The notes: generated by a model from the sequence alone, not told the origin. DNA of 64,000 nucleotides from Nitrospirota bacterium (GCA_016219645.1 JACRLR010000007.1:186001-250000); one strand, 5' to 3'; counted from the stretch's first letter, positions 24,920 through 33,143 are shown. Numbers and translations: made by a program.

Positions 24920-25426
24920 GATACACCTCCCATTAGACATAGATGAATACCTGAGTACATAGTGGCTCAATCTGGCAGATCTCGTCTGATCAATACTGCT
25001 CACTCGCCCGGTGATATTGAGTCCATGCTGAACAGATGAGTCGGGTCGGAAAAGAAAAGGGGAAATCAAAAGGGCACAGGCTACTTTTCCGGGAGAAGAG
25101 GAAGATGTCAGAATTCATTTCGCAGCGCGTGGCAGGGATCTAGTTGATCAGGTTTCTTACCCCCTGCTTGCTTCGGCGACGGGCATGCCCCCTCGTCCCC
25201 GCTTGACTGAGCGATCTCTGAGCGCGTAGCATGCGGGCTAGGCGTTTCAGCCACGCCGACTGTCCTATCCCTCGCGCTTCCCGGTCCTTCCTAACGCGAC
25301 CGATTCTCCAGTCTCCGCCGCTCCAACGCCGGCATTGCCTGAGTTCTCTTCATGAAGCCCTCATGGTACACAGACCAGTCTGAGGGCGTATGGATTCACT
25401 GATGCCCATATAAAGGAGGAATCGTG
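24920..25426. other. Spacer between the TPR lipoprotein and a small DNA-binding-like gene
   Basis: About 500 bp with no convincing gene. A REP-like word (CACAGGCTACTTTTCC) occurs at about 25076-25091. At 25405-25423 the ribosome site AAAGGAGGAATC belongs to the next gene. Confidence 0.4.
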
Positions 25427-25636
25427 ATGGTACTGCAAAGACCCATTACCGACCGAATCTTTGAAGCCCTCCGAATCTCCCCTGAATGTGAGTTCGAGGC
25501 CTTAGTAACCCGCTACCCAGAATTCACCGCGAATGAATTCTTGGCCGAAGTGAGTCGCTTAAGCCGGGCCGGGCAGGTGAAAATTATGAGAGGAGTAGGA
25601 ACCTTTACAATCAAACATACTCCGGTGGTCAAATGA
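25427..25636 (+). CDS. Small winged-helix-like protein of unknown function
   Basis: A 69-aa protein: ITDRIFEALRISPECEFEALVTRYPEFTANEFLAEVSRLSRAGQVKIMRGVGTFTI. The helix-helix-helix-hairpin layout (FTANEFLAEVSRLSRAGQV then a beta wing KIMRGVGTFTI) looks like a minimal winged helix-turn-helix. AGGAGG precedes; I take the ATG at 25427 rather than the GTG three bases before. The DNA target is unknown. Confidence 0.6.
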   Translation: MVLQRPITDRIFEALRISPECEFEALVTRYPEFTANEFLAEVSRLSRAGQVKIMRGVGTFTIKHTPVVK

Positions 25637-25858
25637 CTATCGGAGGCAGCTGGTCTTTCCGGCCTTTCTAGTTCGGCGGACAAGAGAAACAAGATCGCTC
25701 GCTTCTTCAGGACAGCATTAACCTCACTTTCCGCCCCGGCCTCAATAGTCCGGGAACCAGAATCGGCAAGAATGTAATCCTTTCAAGAGGGCTTTGCTCA
25801 ACCCGTAGAATCGGACTCGTTAGTCGGCGTATTGTTTGCGTGCTACAGTCACTGACCG

Positions 25859-26857
25859 GTGAAGATCGCGAGGACCATTGCATTCCGCTGGCTATGCCTT
25901 CTCTTGTTCGTATCGATAGTCTCGCCTCCGGTCAAGGGGATGGCGGCTATAACTGCGTATGTCGCAACCACACAGAATCTAGACCTCAATCAGGTTCACT
26001 TCGTGGTTGTGGCCTCACCGGAAGTGCGCGCTCGGTTGTACGATCGGACGATGACGCTCTTTTCGAAGGCCGGTCTTCCCCTACCCCATGCAGGTGACTC
26101 GCACACTCCGGCCGCAGCGACGCTCACACTCACACTCGATCCTCATCCACTCGATGCCTCCTGTCCAGGCAAAGTCCTGTACAAGCCCTCCCTCCTTCTC
26201 GTCGAGCCGGTCATCATCCAAAGAAGCTCCGTGGTCATGAACGACACGACTTGGCTACTGGAAACCCGCGCGCAGGTCCGGAATCCGGTGGAAATCTCGA
26301 CGCTTGAGACGGACTTAGATCGCCTCATTCAGCAGTTCATTACAGACTACAAAGCGGGAAACCCTGAGTGGCAATCACAGGGAACTCCCTCCAATCCCAA
26401 GAGGCCATGTGCTGATCATGAGCCAACAAGCCCGACCCTCTCGGAAGCGAATGATGCGCAGGCCAACTCCAGCTTGAGACACCTCAATGTCGACACATTG
26501 CAGATACATATCTCAGCAGGACGATCTGGGCAGCCGCTCGCGATTAGAGCGATCCAGCATCTGAGGGAGGCAGGGCTTTCGGTTCCCCTTGATGGGAGGG
26601 GGAATGGTGCCGTCACACTCGGCGTTGAATTGACCCAGCATTCTATCGAAGACCAATGCCCTGGCAACGTGCTGTATGAGTCCGGGCTATACCTCGTTGA
26701 AGAAGTCCGGATCAAACGAAGCCCACAAGTTTCCATCTGGAGTGACACGTGGCTCCGGGAGACAATGCAGATCGTGGCTCCGGTTCCGCTTCGGCAGTTA
26801 GAGGCTGATCAAGATGCGCTACTGAAGCAATTCATCCGCTCGTTTCAGGCCAGATAA
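25859..26857 (+). CDS. Secreted protein with two tandem related domains, unknown function
   Basis: This 332-aa product starts at a GTG and has a signal peptide (FRWLCLLLFVSIVSPPVKG). Two homologous units follow: about residues 40-165 (VHFVVVASPEVR...DASCPGKVLYKPSLLLVEPVIIQRS...TTWLLETR) and about 205-330 (LQIHISAGRSGQ...DQCPGNVLYESGLYLVEEVRIKRS...DTWLRETM). Each has a lone Cys in a CPG motif, which may pair. The units end alike (DLDRLIQQFI / DQDALLKQFI). I recognise no family. Probably periplasmic. Confidence 0.65.
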   Translation: MKIARTIAFRWLCLLLFVSIVSPPVKGMAAITAYVATTQNLDLNQVHFVVVASPEVRARLYDRTMTLFSKAGLPLPHAGDSHTPAAATLTLTLDPHPLDASCPGKVLYKPSLLLVEPVIIQRSSVVMNDTTWLLETRAQVRNPVEISTLETDLDRLIQQFITDYKAGNPEWQSQGTPSNPKRPCADHEPTSPTLSEANDAQANSSLRHLNVDTLQIHISAGRSGQPLAIRAIQHLREAGLSVPLDGRGNGAVTLGVELTQHSIEDQCPGNVLYESGLYLVEEVRIKRSPQVSIWSDTWLRETMQIVAPVPLRQLEADQDALLKQFIRSFQAR

Positions 26858-26941
26858 CAATCCGAGAGATACTTGCTCCTGACCGCGTTTTCTGCTCCCA
26901 TACGTTATGCTGACGTATCACAGGGGGCTCATCATCGATGT

Positions 26942-27022
26942 GGAACAAGAAAAGGGGACAGGCTACTTTCTTATACAAGCTCAAAGACTGCTAGAAAAGT
27001 AGCCTGTCCCCTTTTCTTGTCC
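26942..27022. repeat. REPIN-like palindrome (GGGGACAGGCTACTTT)
   Basis: Two arms of about 29 bp, GGAACAAGAAAAGGGGACAG continuing GCTACTTTCT at 26942-26971, and the near-exact complement at 26993-27022, flank a 21-bp loop. The same core word occurs at the RAYT relic (23881-23899), at about 25076, 27679 and 28386. This is the arrangement of REP doublets mobilised by RAYT transposases. Confidence 0.8.
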
Positions 27023-27053
27023 CAAGTTAAAATTCGATGGCCATACGTGAAAG

Positions 27054-27224
27054 CTACCGATCCACGCGATTGAGGGGGTTGGAACCCAGCCGTGCTATTC
27101 GTCGTTCATCTTCAATTCTATTTAGTTTCTGAACATACGCATTCAACATGACTAGCCCAAGGATAACCGCCACCCCGAGAAAGGCCCATATGATGTCTCC
27201 CAAAACCCAATTTGTATCCTCCAT
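27054..27224 (-). CDS. Small single-span membrane protein
   Basis: A 56-aa protein, MEDTNWVLGDIIWAFLGVAVILGLVMLNAY followed by a charged tail QKLNRIEDERRIARLG. One membrane helix at about residues 10-30 with the positive tail inside. AGGAGG stands upstream of the ATG at 27224. It resembles small structural subunits of membrane complexes, but I recognise no family. Confidence 0.55.
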   Translation of the reverse strand: MEDTNWVLGDIIWAFLGVAVILGLVMLNAYVQKLNRIEDERRIARLGSNPLNRVDR

Positions 27225-27747
27225 CAGAGAACCTCCTTGTTGAGCGAGTTCTTCGATACACTGTCCGGCCACAGGTTCAGTTCGGTTACGCCCAAATCAG
27301 CTGTCAAGACTTCGCCGCGACTCAAAAAGCCGGTCACCGCAGCAGCGACAACCCCTACACAGATTTCAACTAATGCGATCGAGAGGCGCAGGGAGGAAGC
27401 ACGAATAGCGGAGGCAACAGCGAGGGCGAGCCATCGGGTTGCGCTAAAAAAGATTGATCCCACCGGCGAGTCCCTCCGTTCCGGCCTGGGTGGAACTGCG
27501 AGGCCGGGTGCCTCCATGCCGGCGGCAATCCTATGGCTACGGCAGTAGTAGCGTAGGAGTCATCAGCCTGGCCGAGGCGGTTATACGGGGGACTCCATCC
27601 CCTGTGCTTAACAAGTATATATGAAATAGTCAGAGAATGGTTTAGTTTTTTACCGGCTCAAATGGTCTGACACAATTAGCCTGTCCCCTTTCCTCTCCGC
27701 GGCGCGGCGCGTGGCGGGCCAGCGCCTTCACTACTTCACTTCATCCT
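27225..27747. other. Spacer with no confidently supported gene
   Basis: About 520 bp. Open frames exist on both strands (97 aa minus, 103 aa plus), overlapping each other, neither with a convincing family resemblance. A REP-like fragment (TAGCCTGTCCCCTTT) occurs at about 27679-27693 and a GC-rich palindrome CCGCGGCGCGGCG at 27697-27709. Confidence 0.35.
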
Positions 27748-28089
27748 CTACTCTCGCGGAAACCACTTTTGCTGAAACCCGGCTAAGATTTGTTCTGCGC
27801 GCGCCAGGTCTGCTTCCGCAACCAGTACCACACACATGGGCAAGTCCCGCTTCTCGCCTAACGTTAGCGGCACTGGTTCTGCCTGAGTCGGTGGAACGAA
27901 CCGAATCTTTTCCCCCGTCAACGCGTTCAGGAAATCGGTATGGAGGTCTGGGTCACACGGCACATTCAGCTTCCCCATCGCGGGCACCTCGCCCACTTGT
28001 CTCCTGGCGTATTTTTTAGAGAGCCCAATCGCTATGGTAGCGATCACTGCAATCACGACAATGCCGATAAGATTGGCTATTAGCTCCAT
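27748..28089 (-). CDS. Membrane-anchored protein of unknown function
   Basis: A 113-aa protein with one N-terminal membrane helix (LIANLIGIVVIAVIATIAIGL) and a soluble tail: KYARRQVGEVPAMGKLNVPCDPDLHTDFLNALTGEKIRFVPP and LPMCVVLVAEADLARAEQILAGFQQKW. The last segment resembles the ferredoxin-like hairpin of DUF2007-type proteins, but this is weak. Starts at ATG 28089. Confidence 0.55.
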   Translation of the reverse strand: MELIANLIGIVVIAVIATIAIGLSKKYARRQVGEVPAMGKLNVPCDPDLHTDFLNALTGEKIRFVPPTQAEPVPLTLGEKRDLPMCVVLVAEADLARAEQILAGFQQKWFPRE

Positions 28090-28116
28090 GTCTACCCCTG
28101 TCCCCCTATTTCTCTA

Positions 28117-28325
28117 ACAGGCTGTTGACAAAGTCCGCCAGCGGCGTTCTCGCGGCGCTCAGAGGCTCAACGTACTGCAGAGAGTATGCTTCGCCTCGTC
28201 GCTTGCTGCGGCCTTGCTGGACGGCCTTTCTGAACAGCCTGCGATGGCTTCTGAACGGATCTGCGAGTATCCGCGCCTTCTGTTTCTGTCATGCTCAAGT
28301 AGTTTGTCAACACCCTGCTAACAGA
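28117..28325. repeat. Family A-like inverted-repeat element (CAGGCTGTTGA subtype)
   Basis: The left end AACAGGCTGTTGACAAAGTCC at about 28116-28136 pairs with CTTTCTGAACAGCCTG at 28227-28242, and more loosely with TTGTCAACACCCTGCTA at 28305-28321. The interior has GCGGCGTTCTCGCGGCG and GCTGCGGCCTTGC. A truncated left end of the same subtype occurs at 31585 and 54018. Confidence 0.65.
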
Positions 28326-28521
28326 CTGGAAGCATACCCCAACAGACCTCATATATCGAGTGGCGTACAATGGGAGCGTCGCAAAACAAGAAAAGGGAAC
28401 AGGCTAAACCGGCCCACTTTCTTGAACACCTCAAAAATGGGACAATGTCAGCGGCCAAGTTTCGTGGACACCCGGTTACGGCTCATGGGGAGAAGAGCGG
28501 GGGCTCGCTCAAGGGGTCAAC

Positions 28522-29160
28522 ATGGATGCGAGTTTTTGGCACCAACGATGGCGCACCAATGAGATCCCGTTCCACGAGCATGCAGTCAACCAGCAACTGC
28601 TCAAACATTTCTCCGCTCTTTCATTGGCCAAGGCCGGCCGGGTGTTTGTGCCGCTGTGCGGCAAGTCTCTTGATATAGGCTGGTTGCTGTCCCGCGGCCA
28701 TGCGGTCGCCGGCGCGGAACTGAGCGAGATTGCCGTGCAGCAGCTTTTCGTCGAGCTTGGCATGGAACCCAGCATCGTGGAGCTCGGCACCGTACGGCAC
28801 TACCACGGACAGAAGATCGACATCTTTGTGGGTGACATCTTTCAGGTCTCGCGCGAAATGCTGAGTCCTGTCGACGCCGTCTATGACCGGGCGGCGCTAG
28901 TCGCGCTCCCAGCAGAGGTCCGCCAACGCTATGCGGCGCACCTCATGGAAATCACAGCCACTGCGCCCCAATTACTCATTTGTTATGAGTATGACCAGGC
29001 CCTGCAGGCGGGGCCTCCATTTTCAGTCGGTCGCAAGGAACTCCATCGCCACTATCGCGAGAGTTATCGACTCACGCTGCTGGACAGTGCGGACGTAGCC
29101 GGTGGTTTAAAAGGTAAATGCCCGGCGAAAGAGAACGTCTGGCTGCTGAATAAACGGTAA
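28522..29160 (+). CDS. Thiopurine S-methyltransferase family protein
   Basis: 212 aa beginning MDASFWHQRWRTNEIPFHEH, the TPMT start, then RVFVPLCGKSLDIGWLLSRGHAVAGAELSEIAVQQLF, the SAM-binding loop of this methyltransferase class, DIFVGDIF, DAVYDRAALVALP, and a C-terminal KENVWLLNKR. Bacterial TPMTs methylate thiols, selenium or tellurium oxyanions. AGGGG precedes the ATG. No operon partner; the genes around it are unrelated. Confidence 0.9.
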   Translation: MDASFWHQRWRTNEIPFHEHAVNQQLLKHFSALSLAKAGRVFVPLCGKSLDIGWLLSRGHAVAGAELSEIAVQQLFVELGMEPSIVELGTVRHYHGQKIDIFVGDIFQVSREMLSPVDAVYDRAALVALPAEVRQRYAAHLMEITATAPQLLICYEYDQALQAGPPFSVGRKELHRHYRESYRLTLLDSADVAGGLKGKCPAKENVWLLNKR

Positions 29161-29397
29161 AGAAGGACCGGTGTCAGGCCCCATGTCCCCGTGCGTCGCA
29201 GGCCGGCTTTTCCCCATAATCGAGTCTACACACCTGGCTCAAGAGGCTACGGGCGCTCATCATGCGTAAGCTCGGTCGCGGCGTGCGCGAACTGCGCGCA
29301 TGCGAATGATCCGCCAGAAGCGTCTCCGCCGGAATTTGCCATAAAACTTTTCGATGGGCCGAGGGTGATCTATAGTTCTCCTACTGGAGGACACACG

Positions 29398-30090
29398 ATG
29401 AATCAGCCGGTCCGTTACGTCGCAATGGTCTTTGCACTATTGATCTCCACCGGGGAGGCGTTTGCGCTGGACACACTCCTCTCCCCACTCTACATCGGGG
29501 GCAAGATTGGGGTATCCCTGATGTCAGCAAACGATATTGCCAACACATCGTCAGTCGCATCTCTCACAAAAACAGATTCTCACGACACCGTCGTGCCGGT
29601 CGGGGCAGCGATCGGTTACAACTGGCGCAAACACGGAGTTTCTCTCCGTACTGAGTTTGAGTATCTCAATCGGTCAAACTTTGGCTACACCTCGATTCCA
29701 GTTTTTACCAGTTCTTTTACCCCGATCGGCTTGACCAGCAAGATAATAAGCCAGACGCTGTTCGCCAACGTCTTTTATGACTTTCACAATGCGACCCTGT
29801 TTACCCCTTTTCTCGGAGGAGGCATTGGTGCTGCGATCAACAAATCGACGACCACTCTGAATGTCATCGGCTCACCTGTCTTCGACACGTTCGAGACAAC
29901 TGATACAAGATTTGCGTGGCACGTCGGCGCCGGTGTCGCGGTTCAGGTCACCGAGATCATGCTCTTGGAACTGAGTTACCGCCACACAGACCTTGGAGGC
30001 GCCGTATGGGGCAATAAGGGCGCCCTCGAGCTGACGACTAACAGCCTCCATGCGAACGAGTTTCTCTTTGCCGCACGGTTACAGTTCTAG
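29398..30090 (+). CDS. Outer-membrane beta-barrel protein (opacity/OmpA-like porin)
   Basis: 230 aa from the ATG at 29398, which has GGAGG upstream; an earlier start at 29191 is unsupported. A signal peptide (VAMVFALLISTGEAFA) is followed by LYIGGKIGVSLMSAND and alternating amphipathic strands, VFYDFHNATLFTPFLGGGIGAAIN, WHVGAGVAVQVTEIMLLELSYRHTDLG, and a C-terminal FLFAARLQF ending in Phe, the barrel assembly signal. An eight-stranded small porin is likely. Confidence 0.8.
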   Translation: MNQPVRYVAMVFALLISTGEAFALDTLLSPLYIGGKIGVSLMSANDIANTSSVASLTKTDSHDTVVPVGAAIGYNWRKHGVSLRTEFEYLNRSNFGYTSIPVFTSSFTPIGLTSKIISQTLFANVFYDFHNATLFTPFLGGGIGAAINKSTTTLNVIGSPVFDTFETTDTRFAWHVGAGVAVQVTEIMLLELSYRHTDLGGAVWGNKGALELTTNSLHANEFLFAARLQF

Positions 30091-30254
30091 AAATCTGCGC
30101 AGGAGAAGAACAAGCGGACATACAGCCTGCGCTTCTCTCATGTGGACTCCGGCCTAGTATCTATATTGCCGCCTCCGCCATTCCAATTGGACTTTCAAAT
30201 TCCTTGGCGCTTAGGATAGAATTTTGCCGTCAATTTGGAAAAGGAGAGCTGCCC

Positions 30255-30848
30255 ATGACCATATTCAGAAAGTCGCCTACCCTCGTGTTGTCGGGAATTC
30301 TGGTCATAGCAGTCGCCGTCACAGCGTCCATTTCACCGGCATTTGGCGAGGGTGGCGCGCGGCGGGACGTGGTGCGTCACGCCGCTGAGCTGGCGCGCGC
30401 AGAAAACGCCGCACCTTCCTCCTTATCCCAACACGCGACGATCATGGATGTAGATGGGACGGTGCATCGTAAAGGCACAAATGGCTGGACCTGCATGCCC
30501 GACAATCCCAACACACCAGGCAAAGACCCTATGTGTATGAACGAACCGTGGCTCAATTTTAAGGATGCGTTGAAGAATAAGACGAAGCCGACTCACAGGC
30601 AAGTCGGTATCGCATATATGCTGCAAGGCGACAGCCCCGTGAGCAATACAGATCCCTATGCGAAGGAACCGAAGCCGGGAGACGACTGGGTAGAAGGAGT
30701 CGGTGCACACATCATGGTTCTCGTACCTGACGTGGAGACACTGAATAACCTGTCGACTGACTCTAAAAACGGAGGGCCATGGGTCATGTGGGCCAACACC
30801 CCCTATGCCCACTTGATGATCCCAATCGATAGTTACCCATCGCAGTAG
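30255..30848 (+). CDS. Secreted protein of unknown function
   Basis: 197 aa from the ATG at 30255 after AAGGAG. A signal peptide (VLSGILVIAVAVTASISPAFG) leads into an Arg/Ala-rich linker, then NGWTCMPDNPNTPGKDPMCMNEPWLNFKDAL, with two Cys likely to form a disulfide, GIAYMLQGDSPVSNTDPYA, and WVEGVGAHIMVLVPD with GGPWVMWANTPYAHLMIPI. The composition suggests a compact periplasmic domain. I recognise no characterised family. Confidence 0.65.
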   Translation: MTIFRKSPTLVLSGILVIAVAVTASISPAFGEGGARRDVVRHAAELARAENAAPSSLSQHATIMDVDGTVHRKGTNGWTCMPDNPNTPGKDPMCMNEPWLNFKDALKNKTKPTHRQVGIAYMLQGDSPVSNTDPYAKEPKPGDDWVEGVGAHIMVLVPDVETLNNLSTDSKNGGPWVMWANTPYAHLMIPIDSYPSQ

Positions 30849-30862
30849 TGCCGGCAGCAACT

Positions 30863-31073
30863 TAGCCCGCATTATTCATAACTCTTCTGCTGCAATCGCC
30901 GATCCGCTGTTGCGACAAGCCGGCGGCCGGCGGGCTCGCCCCTCAGACGGTCAACATACCGTAGGAGACAGACACCCCGCGTAGATGCGGGGAAAGGTAT
31001 CAGTCCCCAGCGCGCCGGTCTCACGACGCAGCTTGGCGATTTCGCCATGAACCGTCATGGATCATGCGGGCTA
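30863..31073. repeat. Family B inverted-repeat element, copy 1
   Basis: 211 bp with terminal inverted repeats TAGCCCGCATTATTCAT and ATGGATCATGCGGGCTA. The interior shares CTGCAATCGCCGATCCGCTG and GGCCGGCGGGCTCGCCCCTC with copy 2. MITE-like in size and form. It lies just upstream of the 82-aa membrane protein gene. Confidence 0.8.
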
Positions 31074-31144
31074 GACCTGCCAGGTCCGAAAAAGTAGAAT
31101 GTCCAGATTTTTCACACAATGCAGGAAAAAAGGACGCCTACCCG

Positions 31145-31393
31145 ATGGAAGTCTTGGAACTGTTTGTCTGTGTGCTCGGCCTAGCGTTCGGCGCGGTATT
31201 GGTCTATGGACTCAAACAGCAGTGGCAGTGGATCTACGATCCACCAGAATGGATGTTTGCGATCTATTTCCCTACAGTCATCAAGATGATGTGGGGCCCC
31301 AAACATGTTCCTCGGTTTGCCTATTTGACCGCCTACGGCTATATCATCCTGAGTATCATCTGCCTGACAGGATCCTTGCTCGACATGCTCTAG
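31145..31393 (+). CDS. Small membrane protein enclosed by two family B repeats
   Basis: 82 aa from the ATG at 31145: MEVLELFVCVLGLAFGAVLVYGLK (first helix), QWQWIYDPPEWMFAIYFPTVIKMMWGPKH (amphipathic loop rich in Trp), and LTAYGYIILSIICLTGSLL (last helix). I recognise no family. The frame is open further upstream to 31064, but that part overlaps the repeat spacer. Its TAG stop is formed by the first three bases of the downstream family B copy. Confidence 0.6.
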   Translation: MEVLELFVCVLGLAFGAVLVYGLKQQWQWIYDPPEWMFAIYFPTVIKMMWGPKHVPRFAYLTAYGYIILSIICLTGSLLDML

Positions 31394-31584
31394 CCCGCAT
31401 TATTCATGAACACTTCTGTTGCAATCGCCGATCCGCTGCTGCGATGAGCCTCCGGCCGGCGGGCTCGCCCCTCGGACCCGATGCGTACTGCATGCGTACG
31501 CATCGGGTCCTCCGGGCTCCGCGCGCCGTTCTCGCGACGCGGCTCAGCGATTTCACGACGAACCGTCATGAATAATGCGGGCTA
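31391..31584. repeat. Family B inverted-repeat element, copy 2
   Basis: 194 bp, ends TAGCCCGCATTATTCATGAA and CATGAATAATGCGGGCTA. Same orientation and shared interior as copy 1, but with its own central palindrome (GATGCGTACTGCATGCGTAC). It begins at the stop codon of the 82-aa gene. Confidence 0.8.
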
Positions 31585-31700
31585 GCAGGCTGTTGAGAAA
31601 GTCCGCCAGCGAGATTGAGTAGGTTAAGGTTCAGGCTAAGGTTGAGAAAACAAAGAGCCTGGTCGATACTTAACCTTAACCTCGACCTCAGCCTTCTTCA
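31585..31700. repeat. Family A-like end carrying a period-6 repeat
   Basis: Begins with GCAGGCTGTTGAGAAAGTCC, the family A subtype end seen at 28118. It then runs into 6-bp units GGTTAA, GGTTCA, GGCTAA, GGTTGA at 31621-31646 and their complements TTAACC, TTAACC, TCGACC, TCAGCC at 31670-31693. Confidence 0.6.
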
Positions 31701-31741
31701 GACGCTGCGGCCTTGCCCGCCGACGCCCCGCTGCCCTCCAT

Positions 31742-31784
31742 AAAAAAACGGGCTTGATACCCGCTCCTGAGATATCAGGCCCGT
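31742..31784 (-). terminator. Rho-independent terminator of the VPLPA-CTERM gene
   Basis: Read on the minus strand: ACGGGC-C-TGATA, a 15-bp loop region, TATCA-A-GCCCGT, then TTTTTTTA. The 11-bp interrupted stem plus a T7 tract is a standard intrinsic terminator, 22 bp after the stop of the gene ending at 31807. Confidence 0.85.
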
Positions 31785-31806
31785 ATTAAAAGAGGCTTCT
31801 GGTCGT

Positions 31807-32502
31807 CTACGCTCGAGGCTCGCGAAGGTTTCGCAAACCACCAGCGCCAAGACCAACCAGCGCAATGAGACCGACGCCGAATAAGATGGCTGATGCCGGC
31901 AAGGGCGTCGCGATCAACGTACCAAATGAACCCTTGACCACATTCCCGTCCGTCTCGTTCCCAAAGATCAGCCGCCATTGATTGCTCGCAAATGAACTCA
32001 AGCCCGGTGGGGATGTATTATCCAGGAGATCCAGGGCATTCGAAAGATTCACGTTACCCAAAGCATTTCCGGACGGGTCGGTGAACGACATCAGGAAACT
32101 GGAAGGAGATGTCATATTGATTGCCGAACCTGTCACGGTAGTGAATGCCGTAAAATTATCGACCCCGCCCATTGGAGGGCTGTTCGTGATAACGACACCA
32201 TTGGACCCTAGGACATACGAAGCGGAGTAGGCCCCGATATGCAGGTTCAGTCCTGTCACTACGGTGTTCAGGTAGACCCCCGTTCCCGGAACAATCGGGG
32301 AAGCCCCTGACTCGAATGTGATGTCGCCTGAGATGCTACCAGAGCCTATGGTCGGGAACAGCACCCCGCTCACGTCACTCACCGACCCTGTAAACGAGAA
32401 GTTGACAGGGGACGCTTCAGTAGGTCCGGCTACAAGCCACGAACAGAGCACGATCGCCGGCAGGAACAACCAGGTGATCAACAACTGCTTCATGGTCCTC
32501 AT
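31807..32502 (-). CDS. VPLPA-CTERM sorting-domain exported protein
   Basis: 231 aa. A signal peptide (LLITWLFLPAIVLCSWLVAGPTEA) is followed by a Ser/Thr/Gly-rich beta domain (VNFSFTGSVSDVSGVLFP; SGDITFESGASP). The C-terminus TPLPASAILFGVGLIALVG then GLGAGGLRNLREPRA is the tripartite PLPA motif, membrane helix and Arg cluster recognised by exosortase-type enzymes. AAGGAG lies upstream of the ATG. No exosortase gene is in the window, so the processing enzyme must be elsewhere. Function beyond surface or EPS association cannot be read. Confidence 0.85.
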   Translation of the reverse strand: MRTMKQLLITWLFLPAIVLCSWLVAGPTEASPVNFSFTGSVSDVSGVLFPTIGSGSISGDITFESGASPIVPGTGVYLNTVVTGLNLHIGAYSASYVLGSNGVVITNSPPMGGVDNFTAFTTVTGSAINMTSPSSFLMSFTDPSGNALGNVNLSNALDLLDNTSPPGLSSFASNQWRLIFGNETDGNVVKGSFGTLIATPLPASAILFGVGLIALVGLGAGGLRNLREPRA

Positions 32503-33143
32503 GCAAAGACTCCTTCGTAAAGGTTATACTTGTTTACAACATGTGTATAAGATGTTTATAAAGCAAACTCTGCGCCGCAGGATTTACGTGCTAACATATT
32601 GACATGCAATGCTTTACGAAAAATTGTCAGAGGGTGTTTTTTGTACACCACCGTGGAGCCTGATCAATTCAGAATCAAGCCGGTGGGAAGGGTAGTCTGG
32701 CCGCCCTCCTGCTTGCGGAACGCGCACGGGCTCGCCTGTCTGGTTGACTTGTCTTTCTGGTCTGTCTGGTTCTCCTGAATGAATTTCCAGTCCGATCAAC
32801 CAGACAAACCAGATAGACGAGATAGACCAGATGAACCAGCATTCGTTGGACGCGAGCAGGGAAGAACGATCGTTGCTTGCGTGCTTCAGCCTTGCCCGCG
32901 GCAACGGCGCCTCTATGGGTAAAGAGACTGTCTCGGCAAACTCAGGGCGGGCGGGTGAAGTAGTTGCCGATGAGATGTTCCCATATGGGCAAAAAAGGAC
33001 TTGCAAAGGAAGAGCATGATGGGTACGATTCGCGCCAGGCTACTTAGAGTGCGAGTGCTTCGACAGACCGCGGATTACGGCTACAAGGGACTGGACCGCA
33101 CCCCACAACAAGGGTCATTACAACACAACCGGAAGGAGCCGCA
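32503..33143. other. Divergent intergenic region between the VPLPA-CTERM and peroxidase genes
   Basis: About 640 bp. An AT-rich stretch at 32520-32610 (GTTTACAAC, TGTTTATAAAG) is the likely promoter for the VPLPA gene. A period-9 hairpin occupies 32734-32839. The rest to 33143 shows no gene; the ribosome site GGAAGGAG precedes the peroxidase. Confidence 0.4.
32734..32839. repeat. Period-9 tandem repeat hairpin, copy 2
   Basis: Left arm made of CTGTCTGGT-type words, right arm of 9-bp units AACCAGACA, AACCAGATA, GACGAGATA, GACCAGATG. The arms pair around a short loop at about 32775-32795. Confidence 0.75.

Noticed and set aside
27224-27548. Overlapping open frames on both strands (97 aa minus and 103 aa plus).
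   Set aside because: Neither has a family resemblance; they shadow each other and lie in a repeat-rich spacer. The minus frame has a hydrophobic stretch (ALVEICVGVVAAAVTGFL) but no ribosome site.
29191-29397. Possible toxin fragment (RKLGRGVRELR) upstream of the porin gene.
   Set aside because: The resemblance to RelE-like toxins is one short segment followed by a stop; too little to call.
32614-33006. A 130-aa minus-strand frame near the period-9 repeat.
   Set aside because: Much of it translates the tandem repeat (Trp/Ile/Val periodicity) and it has no ribosome site.
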